Of a stretch of DNA of 23,048 nucleotides, positions 1 through 6,695 are shown in pieces (the stretch's first letter is position 1; every line of letters starts with the position of its first letter). The DNA comes from Jingyaoa shaoxingensis (GTDB taxonomy: Bacteria > Bacillota > Clostridia > Lachnospirales > Lachnospiraceae), in assembly GCF_014385005.1 (NCBI RefSeq), contig NZ_JACRSZ010000027.1, positions 1 through 23,048 on the forward strand, written 5' to 3'. The position numbers and the translations under genes were made by a program. Under the pieces are notes generated by a model. The model made no database searches, was not told where the DNA came from, and saw only the letters and a program-made list of their open reading frames with translations.

Positions 1-181
1 TCTTCGTGAGATATTCAATCTGCTGACGAAGGTTTTCTTTTTCCAGACGGTCTGCTTCCAATGTTTTTTGTAAAGACTGGATCAGTTCTGTCTGTGTGGA
101 AATGGTCTTATTCAGTTGGTTGATCATGTCCTTGTACGCGAGGATTTTTGAATCTTTTGAATCTTTTGAATTACCAGCCAT
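1..181 (-). CDS. tnpC: IS66-family transposase TnpC, N-terminal part (runs off the window)
   Basis: Read on the minus strand from the ATG at 181, the frame is open to the window edge and gives 60 residues beginning MAGNSKDSKD and ending RQQIEYLTK. It is a charged, heptad-like coiled coil, typical of the start of IS66 TnpC, where the segment ending YLTK normally leads into the conserved KLFG block (not visible here). A good ribosome site (AAGGAG) lies just upstream on the minus strand. The codons for SKD are a tandem repeat (TCTTTTGAA twice in plus-strand reading). IS66 elements are ordered tnpA-tnpB-tnpC, and the tail of tnpB on the same strand is at the other end of the window. The two pieces therefore look like one IS66 copy split by the ICE. 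The call rests on N-terminal character and on this pairing. Confidence 0.72.
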   Translation of the reverse strand, partial: MAGNSKDSKDSKILAYKDMINQLNKTISTQTELIQSLQKTLEADRLEKENLRQQIEYLTK

Positions 182-240
182 ATGTTTTCTGCTCCTTTTT
201 CACTACTCTTATTGTACCATAAAAAGCAATGAAAAAGAAG

Positions 241-277
241 CAGGAAACCCAGCATTAGCAAGGCTTTGATAAGGATG
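241..277 (+). other. Left ICE/host junction (attL) of the serine recombinase
   Basis: Bases 258-277 (GCAAGGCTTTGATAAGGATG) form an imperfect inverted copy of bases 22869-22888 at the far end; 16 of 20 positions are complementary. Joined through the shared CATT (253-256 and 22888-22891) they give a 44-bp near-palindrome centred on TT, the expected form of a large-serine-recombinase attP. The outer flank GGAAACCC (243-250) is mirrored by GGGATTTC (22897-22904), as expected for the two halves of attB. The crossover is placed within CATT, probably TT at 255-256. This is by symmetry only; no homologous empty site was available to compare. Confidence 0.6.
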
Positions 278-308
278 GTAGTAGAAAACCAGTAAAATCA
301 AGGCTTTG
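259..308 (+). repeat. 10-bp direct repeat in the left arm
   Basis: CAAGGCTTTG occurs at 259-268 and again at 299-308, a 40-bp spacing. The first copy lies inside the proposed attP arm. The second may be an accessory recombinase or regulator site, or chance. Confidence 0.5.
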
Positions 309-356
309 CAGACAGCAGGCAGACGGTGCTTTTATAAAAAATGAATATGAAGATGG

Positions 357-388
357 AAAAAGACGCATTTTGAGATTTGCGTCTTTTT
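357..388 (+). terminator. Rho-independent terminator at the left ICE end
   Basis: An 11-bp perfect stem (AAAAAGACGCA at 357-367, TGCGTCTTTTT at 378-388) has a 10-base loop and ends in a T run. The A/T symmetry lets it work in both directions. It would insulate the ICE operon from transcription entering across attL, or attenuate a promoter near the left end. Confidence 0.75.
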
Positions 389-422
389 CTATTGGGCTTT
401 CTGCTTTACCTTGAGAAATGAG

Positions 423-480
423 CAGACAACAGCAAACGCCATTGAATGGACTTCCATTGATGGTGTTTTTTTATTGTCTG
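423..480 (+). promoter_or_regulatory. Leader hairpin before the first ICE genes (attenuator candidate)
   Basis: Two nested inverted repeats are visible: CAGACAA (423-429) with TTGTCTG (474-480), and an inner imperfect stem of about 435-450 with 453-467 followed by seven T bases. The inner stem plus T run resembles a terminator. The outer stem ends immediately before the ribosome site AAAGGAG near 482-488. The layout suggests transcription attenuation, which is known in the Tn916 family, but no regulator is identified. No convincing -35/-10 pair was found between 255 and 495; that stretch otherwise holds only the att arm and these hairpins. Confidence 0.45.
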
Positions 481-495
481 GAAAGGAGCAGAAAA

Positions 496-549
496 ATGGA
501 AACAACACATGAAAAAGCAAAACGAAAGGCGGTCTATGTGTGCCCTTAA
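496..549 (+). CDS. 17-codon leader ORF overlapping the methyltransferase start
   Basis: METTHEKAKRKAVYVCP starts at an ATG with a strong ribosome site (GGAAAGGAG) at ideal spacing and stops at TAA 547-549, 14 bases inside the methyltransferase gene. It could couple translation to that gene. Alternatively it is the 5' stub of a small gene cut by insertion of the methyltransferase: deleting one copy of the flanking 10-bp repeat and the DNA between fuses this frame to one that ends over the DUF961 start, giving 49 codons. Not recognised as a known family. Confidence 0.4.
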   Translation: METTHEKAKRKAVYVCP

Positions 550-1613
550 ATTAGGAAGCCTGTTTGACGGAATCGGCGTGTTCCCTCTTGCGGCTTCCCG
601 TAATGGAATTATTCCCGTTTGGGCAAGCGAGATTGAAAAATCCCCGATAGCCATAACAAAACGCCACTTCCCAGACATGGAACATTTAGGGGATATTACA
701 AAGATACACGGAGGGAACATCCCTCCTGTTCACATTATTACATTCGGTTCTCCCTGCCAGAACCTGTCTAAAATCGGAAAGCGTGAGGGACTGGCTGGAA
801 GCAAATCAGGACTGTTTTTTCAGGCTATCAGAATTATAGAAGAAATGAGGTGTGCTACAAATGGGTTATATCCAGTTATCGCTGTTTGGGAAAACGTCAT
901 GGGAGCGTTTTCTTCAAATGACAGGATGGATTTTAGAGCCGTGCTGCAATCATTTTCCGATACCGAAATTTCAATGCCTTCTACTGGAGGATGGGCTAAC
1001 GCCGGTATGGTGCGAGGGGGAAAGACTGACCTGTGCTGGCGGCTCATGGATGCCCAGTATTGGGGAAAGCCCCGGCTTGTTCAGCGAAGAAAGAGAATCT
1101 TCCTTGTGGCAGATTTTAGAGGACAGCGTTCCGCAGAAATACTATTTAAGCCCCGTGATATGTTCCCGCTTCCTCCGCCTTGCACAGACTACGGGCTGCC
1201 CGCCGCCGGAGCCAGTCGAATATCTCTTGATAAAACAAGGGGGAAAATACCCGTCATCCGCCCCTTTCAGAAACGGCGTATGCGGAGTGCTGCAAAATCA
1301 GGAAACCAGTCTGCTTTCCTCGCAAGTTTCGGACGGCCAGATGAACCTTTTCCAACTTTACTGGCAAAAGCAGTCAATATGATTTCATTCTGGTATGAGG
1401 GGGAAGAAAAAGACGGAGTTCTCCGAAATTTGACACCTGTTGAGTGTGAGCGCCTGATGGGATTACCGGAGGGGTGGACAGCATATGGAAATTTAGGACA
1501 GCCCATTAGTGATAATGCACGGTGCAAAGCACTTGGAAATGCAATCGCCCTGCCGTGTGCTGATTACATCATGGCAGGAATAGCAGAAACCATACATGAA
1601 TAAGAAAGGCGGT
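524..1613 (+). repeat. 10-bp direct repeats flanking the methyltransferase gene
   Basis: GAAAGGCGGT is present at 524-533 and 1604-1613, ending 2 bases before the methyltransferase ATG (536) and beginning right after its stop codon (1603). It may be a duplication left by gene insertion or replacement, or simply two copies of a variant ribosome site (AAAGGCGGT, close to AAAGGAGGT), each followed by an ATG. Confidence 0.55.
536..1603 (+). CDS. Orphan DNA (cytosine-5-)-methyltransferase
   Basis: This enzyme transfers a methyl group from S-adenosylmethionine to C5 of cytosine in a specific DNA sequence. The motifs run in canonical order (residues counted from this ATG): motif I LGSLFDGIG near 6-14, motif IV with the catalytic PCQ at 73-75, motif VI WENV near 118-121, motif VIII QRRKRIFLV near 183-191, a target-recognition stretch, motif IX NLTPVECERLMGLPEGWT near 299-316, and motif X GNAIALPCADY near 334-344. 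The 355-residue length is normal and the frame intact. I chose ATG 536 over 509 because AAAGGCGGT lies 2-3 bases before 536, whereas nothing suitable precedes 509. No restriction endonuclease gene is nearby, so its role is probably protection of the element from host restriction. Target sequence is unknown. Confidence 0.93.
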   Translation: MCALKLGSLFDGIGVFPLAASRNGIIPVWASEIEKSPIAITKRHFPDMEHLGDITKIHGGNIPPVHIITFGSPCQNLSKIGKREGLAGSKSGLFFQAIRIIEEMRCATNGLYPVIAVWENVMGAFSSNDRMDFRAVLQSFSDTEISMPSTGGWANAGMVRGGKTDLCWRLMDAQYWGKPRLVQRRKRIFLVADFRGQRSAEILFKPRDMFPLPPPCTDYGLPAAGASRISLDKTRGKIPVIRPFQKRRMRSAAKSGNQSAFLASFGRPDEPFPTLLAKAVNMISFWYEGEEKDGVLRNLTPVECERLMGLPEGWTAYGNLGQPISDNARCKALGNAIALPCADYIMAGIAETIHE

Positions 1614-1725
1614 TTTGTATGACAGAGAAAAATCGTTCACCTCCGTTGTCGGATGGAACATCAACAGAAGCTATCGAGCCAACTATATTATTTCAGAAAG
1701 GACAGGTACATCTATATGGAATTAA
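1609..1725 (+). pseudogene. Possible 3' part of a small ORF split by the methyltransferase
   Basis: This frame is open from the second GAAAGGCGGT copy to TAA 1723-1725, which overlaps the DUF961 start at 1716. In frame it reads AVLYDREKSF onward to GTSIWN. Fused across the 10-bp repeat to the ORF at 496 it would make one 49-codon gene with a good ribosome site that overlaps, and could be translationally coupled to, the DUF961 gene. A competing frame starts at ATG 1619 with its own ribosome-like AAAGGCGGT and also stays open through 1870. I cannot tell which, if either, is translated. Confidence 0.3.
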
Positions 1726-2030
1726 AATTCGTTATCCCCAACATGGAAAAGACATTTGGCAACTTGGAGTTTGCCGGAGAAGACAAAATAGAACAGAGAA
1801 GAATCAACGGACGCATGGCGGTACTTTCTCGCAGCTTCAACCTTTATTCAGACGTACAGAGGGCAGATGATATTGTGGTTATCCTCCCTGCCGAAGCCGG
1901 AGAGAAACATTTTGACTTTGAGGAACGTGTAAAGCTCGTCAATCCCCGTATCACCGCAGAGGGCTATAAAATCGGCACAAGGGGCTTTACCAACTACATT
2001 TTGCACGCTGACGATATGGTAAAAGCGTAA
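1716..2030 (+). CDS. DUF961/YdcP-family protein (Tn916 Orf23-like)
   Basis: This 104-residue soluble protein begins MELKFVIPNMEKTFGNLEFA and ends near YILHADDMVKA. It matches the DUF961 family found as the first conserved genes of Tn916-type and ICEBs1-type operons. The molecular function is not established; related proteins in ICEBs1 act as helicase processivity or replication accessory factors. A longer frame opens at 1653, but the family start is at 1716. The nearest ribosome-like site (GAAAGGA, 1696-1702) is 13 bases away, which suggests coupling to an upstream reading frame ending at 1725. The next gene encodes a paralogous protein after a 21-base gap containing AAAAGGAGG. Confidence 0.85.
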   Translation: MELKFVIPNMEKTFGNLEFAGEDKIEQRRINGRMAVLSRSFNLYSDVQRADDIVVILPAEAGEKHFDFEERVKLVNPRITAEGYKIGTRGFTNYILHADDMVKA

Positions 2031-2051
2031 GGAAAAGGAGGACATCAGACT

Positions 2052-2429
2052 ATGAGATTAGCAAACGGAATCGTGATTGACAAGGAAGCAACATTCGGGG
2101 CATTGAAATTTTCTGCCCTCCGTCGTGAGGTTCACCTCCAGAATGAAGACGGCTCGGTATCAGAAGAAATCAAGGAGCGTACCTATGACTTAAAATCCAG
2201 AGGACAGGGGCGTATGATTCAGGTTTCCATCCCTGCCAGCGTGCCATTAAAGGAGTTCGATTACAACGCAGAGGTGGAACTTATCAATCCGGTGGCAGAC
2301 ACCGTAGCAACGGCTACTTTTCAGGGGGCAGAGGTGGACTGGTACATCAAGGCGGAGGATATTATCCTGAAAAAAGGGGCTGCCATGAATCCTCAGCCAC
2401 CAAAGAAAGACGCTCCCCCTGCAAAATAA
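2052..2429 (+). CDS. DUF961/YdcP-family protein (Tn916 Orf22-like)
   Basis: This 125-residue protein is the second of the DUF961 pair. It shares with its neighbour the pattern of an N-terminal segment around TFGALKFSA, a middle VSIPAS-hydrophobic stretch, a segment containing LINP and a C-terminal strand with WYIKAEDI, followed by a Pro/Lys-rich tail (residues about 110-125). A perfect AAGGAGG ribosome site lies upstream. Tandem DUF961 genes directly before the coupling ATPase are the standard Tn916/Tn1549 arrangement, which supports a role in conjugative DNA processing, though no activity can be read from the sequence. Confidence 0.87.
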   Translation: MRLANGIVIDKEATFGALKFSALRREVHLQNEDGSVSEEIKERTYDLKSRGQGRMIQVSIPASVPLKEFDYNAEVELINPVADTVATATFQGAEVDWYIKAEDIILKKGAAMNPQPPKKDAPPAK

Positions 2430-2467
2430 CAGATAAATAAGAGAAAAATGAAAGGAGGATTGTTTCC

Positions 2468-3865
2468 ATGAAGCAGCTTTTCCCCCGTGGAAAACGTATC
2501 CGCCCCACGGATAAAGACCTTGTGTTCCATACTGCCCTTGCCACCCTGTTCCCTGTCTTCCTGCTGGTTGTCCTGCTGTTTCATATCCGGCAGATAGCTG
2601 GAACCAACTGGCAGGAAGTGTCCCTCTCCCAGATAGTACAGTATGTAAATATCCCTTACCTGTTATTCAGCATGGGCGTAGCAGGGCTGGTGTGCCTTAC
2701 AGCAGTTCTTCTGTTCTGGCGATACCGCAGGGATGAAGTAAAGCAGCTCATCCACCGCCAAAAACTGGCAAGGATGGTGTTGGAAAACAAGTGGTATGAA
2801 TCAGAGCAGAGAAAAGAAGACGCTTTTTTCAAGGACTTGTCTTCCAGCCGTTCCAAAGAAACCATCACTTACTTTCCCAAAATCTATTACCGGATGAAAC
2901 AGGGCTTGCTCCATATCCGTGTGGAAATCACCTTGGGGAAATATCAGGAGCAGCTCTTAAACTTGGAGAAAAAGCTGGAAAGCGGCTTGTACTGTGAGCT
3001 GACGGATAAGGAATTAAAGGATTCCTACGTGGAGTACACTCTGCTTTATGATACCATTGCCAACCGTATTTCCATTGAGGACGTACAGGCAAAGGACGGC
3101 AGGCTCCGGCTCATGGAAAATGTCTGGTGGGAGTATGACAAGCTCCCCCATATGCTCATTGCCGGAGGAACCGGCGGCGGAAAGACCTACTTCATCCTGA
3201 CCCTCATTGAAGCTCTGCTCCGCACCAACGCTGTCCTGTTCGTCTTAGACCCAAAGAACGCCGACCTTGCGGATTTACAGGCGGTTATGCCGGAGGTGTA
3301 CTACAAAAAGGAAGATATGCTCGCCTGCATTGACCGTTTCTATGAAGAAATGATGAAACGCAGCGAAGACATGAAGCTCATGGAGAATTACCGGACAGGG
3401 GAAAATTACGCTTATCTGGGACTTCCGGCAAATTTCCTTATCTTTGATGAATATGTGGCATTTATGGAAATGCTCGGCACAAAGGAAAATGCTGCCGTCC
3501 TTAATAAGTTAAAACAAATCGTTATGCTTGGGCGGCAGGCTGGCTTCTTCCTGATTCTCGCCTGCCAGCGTCCAGACGCAAAGTATCTGGGGGATGGAAT
3601 CCGTGACCAGTTCAATTTCCGTGTGGCTCTGGGGCGGATGTCGGAAATGGGTTATGGGATGATGTTCGGGGAAACCACAAAGGACTTCTTCCTCAAGCAG
3701 ATAAAAGGGCGTGGCTATGTGGATGTGGGAACCAGCGTTATCTCGGAGTTTTACACGCCCCTTGTGCCAAAAGGGCACGATTTCCTCAAGGAAATAAAAA
3801 AGCTCATAGACAGCAGGCAGGGAGTGCAGGCGGCGTGCGGAGCGAAAGCCGCAGAAACGGACTGA
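2468..3865 (+). CDS. FtsK/SpoIIIE-type coupling ATPase (Tn916 Orf21-like)
   Basis: This DNA-pumping ATPase brings the relaxase-bound strand to the conjugation channel at the membrane. It has two N-terminal membrane helices (residues about 20-40 and 62-84), a linker rich in Lys/Glu, then the motor domain with Walker A GGTGGGKT at 233-240 and Walker B NFLIFDEY at 322-329. The sequence ACQRPDAKYLG after Walker B is typical of the FtsK/SpoIIIE-like coupling proteins of Tn916 and ICEBs1 (ConQ). At 465 residues it is full length. The ribosome site AAAGGAGG precedes ATG 2468. It is followed by the oriT region and the relaxase gene, its expected substrate and partner. Confidence 0.93.
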   Translation: MKQLFPRGKRIRPTDKDLVFHTALATLFPVFLLVVLLFHIRQIAGTNWQEVSLSQIVQYVNIPYLLFSMGVAGLVCLTAVLLFWRYRRDEVKQLIHRQKLARMVLENKWYESEQRKEDAFFKDLSSSRSKETITYFPKIYYRMKQGLLHIRVEITLGKYQEQLLNLEKKLESGLYCELTDKELKDSYVEYTLLYDTIANRISIEDVQAKDGRLRLMENVWWEYDKLPHMLIAGGTGGGKTYFILTLIEALLRTNAVLFVLDPKNADLADLQAVMPEVYYKKEDMLACIDRFYEEMMKRSEDMKLMENYRTGENYAYLGLPANFLIFDEYVAFMEMLGTKENAAVLNKLKQIVMLGRQAGFFLILACQRPDAKYLGDGIRDQFNFRVALGRMSEMGYGMMFGETTKDFFLKQIKGRGYVDVGTSVISEFYTPLVPKGHDFLKEIKKLIDSRQGVQAACGAKAAETD

Positions 3866-3874
3866 CCTGCTGTG

Positions 3875-3900
3875 GCTGGTGTGCCGCAAGGCACGCCAGC
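3875..3900 (+). other. GNRA-capped hairpin at the start of the oriT region
   Basis: GCTGGTGTGCC (3875-3885) pairs with GGCACGCCAGC (3890-3900) through 11 pairs, one of them G-T, closed by a GCAA tetraloop. It begins 10 bases after the stop codon of the coupling ATPase and has no T run, so it is more likely a single-strand DNA or RNA processing element of the oriT region than an efficient terminator. Confidence 0.6.
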
Positions 3901-3904
3901 ATAA

Positions 3905-3928
3905 ACCCCTCGTATCTAACAGAGGGGT
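3905..3928 (+). other. oriT: Origin of transfer (oriT) with nic-proximal hairpin
   Basis: ACCCCTC (3905-3911) and GAGGGGT (3922-3928) flank a loop containing TCTAACA. The layout of a C-rich arm, CTAACA and a G-rich arm ending GGGGTAC is what I recall for the Tn916 and ICEBs1 oriT. The site lies between the coupling ATPase and the Rep_trans relaxase, where Tn916 oriT sits. The relaxase would nick in or beside CTAAC (3916-3920). The exact nick position is inferred by analogy. Confidence 0.82.
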
Positions 3929-4003
3929 ACAAATCGACAGGCAACAACCAAACAACAGGGCAGAATCCCACGGTACACAAGGGATTTTCCCATATCCGGC
4001 GTG

Positions 4004-4029
4004 TGTCAACAAGGCTCTGAAAGTTGACA
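4004..4029 (+). promoter_or_regulatory. Inverted repeat upstream of the relaxase gene
   Basis: TGTCAAC (4004-4010) and GTTGACA (4023-4029) are perfect 7-bp inverted copies 12 bases apart, and the right arm contains a consensus -35 (TTGACA). No -10 box is seen at the right distance, since that position is taken by the ribosome site. It is more likely a protein-binding site in the oriT region (relaxase HTH or accessory protein) or a hairpin than a promoter. Confidence 0.45.
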
Positions 4030-4058
4030 TACGCTTTTTTAGACAGGAGGGATTTTCA

Positions 4059-5240
4059 CTGAATGAAGAAACATGGGTACGGGACATCAAAGAAAAACGG
4101 GAAGTTTACGGTATCTCACAACAAAAACTTGCCCTAGCTGCCGGAATCACCCGTCCGTACCTGAGCGATATTGAAACGGGCAAGGCTCACCCATCCGAAG
4201 CATTACAGGAAGCCATCACGGAAGCTCTGGAACGCTTCAATCCAGACGCTCCTCTTGAAATGCTCTTTGATTATGTTCGGATTCGTTTTCCCACTACGGA
4301 TGTGAAGCATATCGTGGAAGACGTGCTTCGGCTAAAGCTCCCCTACTTTATCCATGAAGACTACGGCTTCTATTCTTACACAGAGCATTACTATCTGGGG
4401 GATATTTTCGTTCTGGTATCGCCGGAACTGGAAAAAGGGGTGCTGCTGGAACTGAAAGGGCGTGGCTGCCGCCAGTTTGAAAGCTATCTGCTGGCACAGG
4501 AACGGAGCTGGTATGAGTTTTTCATGGATGTTCTCATGGAGGACGGCGTGATGAAGCGGCTTGACCTCGCCATCAATGACAAAACGGGAATCCTGAACAT
4601 TCCCCATCTGACAGAGAAGTGCCGGAATGAAGAATGTATCTCGGTCTTCCGCAGCTTCAAAAGCTACCGCAGCGGCGAACTGGTACGGCGTGGGGAAAAA
4701 GAATGTATGGGGAACACCCTGTATATCGGCTCCCTCCAAAGTGAGGTGTACTTCTGCATTTACGAAAAGGACTATGAGCAGTACAAAAAACATGATATTC
4801 CCATTGCGGACGCAGAGGTAAAGAACCGTTTTGAAATCCGGCTGAAAAATGAGCGTGCCTTTTACGCCATCCGTGACCTGTTAGAACACGACAATCCAGA
4901 ACGGACAGCCTTTCAAATCATCAACCGCTATGTCCGGTTCGTGGACAGGGACGATACGAAGCCCCGTTCTGACTGGCGTATCAGTGAGGAATGGGCGTGG
5001 TTTATCGGGGAACACAGGGGAAGCCTGAAACTGACAACGAAACCGGAACCCTATTCCTTTGAACGCACCCTGCACTGGCTCTCCCATCAGGTAGCCCCCA
5101 CGTTAAAGCTGGCTCTCCGTCTGGATAAGCTGAACCACACCCAGATTGTCCATGACATCATCACCCATGCAAGGCTGACGGAGAAGCACGAAAAAATCCT
5201 GAAGCAGCAAGCCGCCGCTGCAAAGGAGGTGGTGCTTTAA
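4059..5240 (+). CDS. Rep_trans-family relaxase/replication initiator (Tn916 Orf20-like)
   Basis: This protein nicks oriT and stays bound to the strand for transfer and rolling-circle replication, like NicK of ICEBs1. Residues about 3-60 form an XRE-type helix-turn-helix (ISQQKLALAAGITRPYLSDI), followed by the replication-initiator fold containing GRGCRQFESYL, RLDLAIND and FRSFKSYRSGE. The downstream part includes EIRLKNERA and a C-terminal helical region. The frame is open upstream to 3879, but that would run through oriT. No ATG, GTG or TTG lies in frame near the perfect AGGAGGG at 4045-4051; the codon 7 bases after it is CTG (4059), so a rare CTG start giving 393 residues is proposed. An out-of-frame ATG at 4063 gives only a 24-codon ORF. 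Confidence 0.88.
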   Translation: MNEETWVRDIKEKREVYGISQQKLALAAGITRPYLSDIETGKAHPSEALQEAITEALERFNPDAPLEMLFDYVRIRFPTTDVKHIVEDVLRLKLPYFIHEDYGFYSYTEHYYLGDIFVLVSPELEKGVLLELKGRGCRQFESYLLAQERSWYEFFMDVLMEDGVMKRLDLAINDKTGILNIPHLTEKCRNEECISVFRSFKSYRSGELVRRGEKECMGNTLYIGSLQSEVYFCIYEKDYEQYKKHDIPIADAEVKNRFEIRLKNERAFYAIRDLLEHDNPERTAFQIINRYVRFVDRDDTKPRSDWRISEEWAWFIGEHRGSLKLTTKPEPYSFERTLHWLSHQVAPTLKLALRLDKLNHTQIVHDIITHARLTEKHEKILKQQAAAAKEVVL

Positions 5241-5291
5241 CGGCGGCAATCTTGAAACCTAAGGAATCTTACAGGAAAGAAAGGAGCTTTT

Positions 5292-5513
5292 ATGAATTTC
5301 GGACAGAATCTTTACAACTGGTTTTTATCCAACGCCCAGTCCCTTGTGCTGCTGGCAATCGTGGTGATTGGACTGTACCTCGGATTTAAGAGGGAATTTT
5401 CCAAACTTATCGGTTTTTTAGTAGTTTCCCTTGTAGCGGTTGGTCTGGTCTTCAATGCGGATGGTGTAAAGGACATCTTACTGGAACTGTTCAATAAGAT
5501 TATCGGTGCATAG
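5292..5513 (+). CDS. Small two-helix membrane protein (TcpD-like, Tn916 Orf19 position)
   Basis: This 73-residue protein has two hydrophobic helices (residues about 16-32 and 38-56) separated by a short basic turn (GFKREFSK), followed by an amphipathic tail. The AAAGGAG ribosome site precedes ATG 5292. Size, topology and position between relaxase and ardA match small TcpD-type proteins of clostridial conjugation systems, thought to help assemble the channel. Assignment beyond a transfer-operon membrane protein is tentative. Confidence 0.78.
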   Translation: MNFGQNLYNWFLSNAQSLVLLAIVVIGLYLGFKREFSKLIGFLVVSLVAVGLVFNADGVKDILLELFNKIIGA

Positions 5514-5526
5514 GAAACCCTTGTTA

Positions 5527-5602
5527 CACTTCCGCTATGGAGCAAGCTCTGATTGCTTCATGGTGGAAGTCCACTAGGGGCTTGGGGAGCGTAACTCCCC
5601 AA
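5527..5602 (+). other. Hairpin-rich spacer before ardA (possible single-strand origin)
   Basis: ACTTCC and GGAAGT bracket a loop of about 35 bases, and TTGGGGAG (5582-5589) pairs perfectly with CTCCCCAA (5595-5602) around CGTAA. There is no T run, so termination is unlikely. Tn916 and ICEBs1 carry a single-strand origin downstream of the relaxase gene, and this spacer is the best local candidate. It could instead regulate ardA translation. Confidence 0.4.
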
Positions 5603-5640
5603 AACCTTAACAGAGAAAGGACTTGATACTGATTGAGGAA

Positions 5641-6135
5641 ATGAGAATCTACATCCTGAACACCACACGGTTTTACCATGAGGATTTTGAGGAATATCCT
5701 GGGGCATGGTTTTCCTGTCCTGTGGATTTTGAAGAAATCAGGGAACGTCTTGGGGTTCAAAGTGAGGAAGAAATCGAAATTGAAGACTATGAGCTGCCCT
5801 TTCCATTGGAAGGCAACACAAGGCTCTGGGAAATCAACGCACTTTGCCGGATGATACTGGAAATGCAAGGAACGCCCCTCTATTATGAAATGGATGTGGT
5901 ACAAAAGCGGTGGTTTCCTAGCTTTACGGAATTTATCGACCACAAAGACCAGATACGCTATTATCCAGTGCAGGACGGGGAATCTCTCGCCCGTTATTTG
6001 GTGCAGGAAGTACAGATATTTGGAGAAGTACATCCAGACCTGATGAACCATATCGACTACGCTGCCATTGGTCAGGAACTGGAAGCCAGTGAAAACTACC
6101 TGTTTACGGACAATGGTATCTTTTATTACCGCTAA
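5641..6135 (+). CDS. ardA: ArdA antirestriction protein, first copy
   Basis: ArdA proteins mimic B-form DNA and block type I restriction enzymes, protecting newly arrived single- then double-stranded DNA. The protein is strongly acidic, with the family landmarks MRIYI, GAWFSCPVDFEEI, the YELPF block, a central Glu/Asp-rich region and IDYAAIGQELE near the C terminus. ATG 5641 begins the conserved MRIYI, but the ribosome site (GAAAGGA, 5615-5621) is better spaced for a CTG at 5629; a TTG at 5623 is too close. The length of about 165 residues is normal. A second, diverged ardA follows directly (16-base gap). It occupies the orf18 position of Tn916. Confidence 0.9.
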   Translation: MRIYILNTTRFYHEDFEEYPGAWFSCPVDFEEIRERLGVQSEEEIEIEDYELPFPLEGNTRLWEINALCRMILEMQGTPLYYEMDVVQKRWFPSFTEFIDHKDQIRYYPVQDGESLARYLVQEVQIFGEVHPDLMNHIDYAAIGQELEASENYLFTDNGIFYYR

Positions 6136-6151
6136 AAGGAGGTGGAGGAAC

Positions 6152-6649
6152 TTGGAAGAAATGCGGATTTACATTGCCAACTTAGGCAAATACAATGAGG
6201 GCGAACTGGTCGGGGCATGGTTCACGCCGCCTGTGGACTTTGAGGAAGTCAAAGAACGTATCGGTTTGAATGATGAATATGAGGAATACGCCATCCATGA
6301 TTATGAGCTGCCTTTTGAGATTGACGAATATACCCCCATTGAGGAAGTCAACCGCCTGTGTGAAATGGTGGAGGACTTACCGGAGTACATTCAGGAGGAA
6401 CTATCAGAGCTGCAATCCTACTTTGGCAGTATCGAAGAACTCTGTGAGCATGAAGACGATATTATCTGCCATTCCGGCTGTGACGATATGGCGGATGTGG
6501 CTCGTTACTATCTGGAAGAAAGCGGACAGCTTGGGGAACTTCCGGCACACTTACAAAACTATATCGACTATGCTGCCTATGGGCGTGACATGGAATTGGA
6601 TGGAACCTTTGTTGTCACGAACCACGGCGTATATGAAATCTTACGGTAG
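6152..6649 (+). CDS. ardA: ArdA antirestriction protein, second copy
   Basis: This is a second ArdA homologue with the same landmarks as its neighbour: MRIYIANLGKYNEGELVGAW, PVDFEEV, YELPF and IDYAAYGRDME near the end. It is even more acidic, with runs such as EYEEYA and EDDII. The start is TTG at 6152, 9 bases after AGGAGG (6137-6142); ATG 6161 is the alternative. A longer open frame from 6068 overlaps the first copy in a different phase and is not likely used. The two copies differ at many positions, so this is an old duplication or separate acquisition, and the pair may cover different restriction enzyme types. Confidence 0.91.
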   Translation: MEEMRIYIANLGKYNEGELVGAWFTPPVDFEEVKERIGLNDEYEEYAIHDYELPFEIDEYTPIEEVNRLCEMVEDLPEYIQEELSELQSYFGSIEELCEHEDDIICHSGCDDMADVARYYLEESGQLGELPAHLQNYIDYAAYGRDMELDGTFVVTNHGVYEILR

Positions 6650-6695
6650 ACCCGTCTGTATCTCCTTTGGGAAGTGCAGGCGGCTTTTTGATTCA

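Noticed and set aside
852..1382. 176-codon plus-strand frame inside the methyltransferase
   Set aside because: It lies wholly within a gene with all methyltransferase motifs in another frame and has no ribosome site or recognisable domain.
1619..1870. 83-codon frame with a ribosome-like AAAGGCGGT
   Set aside because: It overlaps half of the DUF961 gene in another phase, where its residues become Arg/Gln-rich shadow sequence. Only its first 30 codons could be real, so it is mentioned under the split-ORF entry instead.
4024..4052. Promoter using TTGACA at 4024
   Set aside because: No -10 box at 16-18 bases; that position is the ribosome site AGGAGGG.
3879..4058. Upstream extension of the relaxase frame to the ATG at 3879
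   Set aside because: It would translate through the oriT hairpins into residues unlike the family and has no ribosome site.
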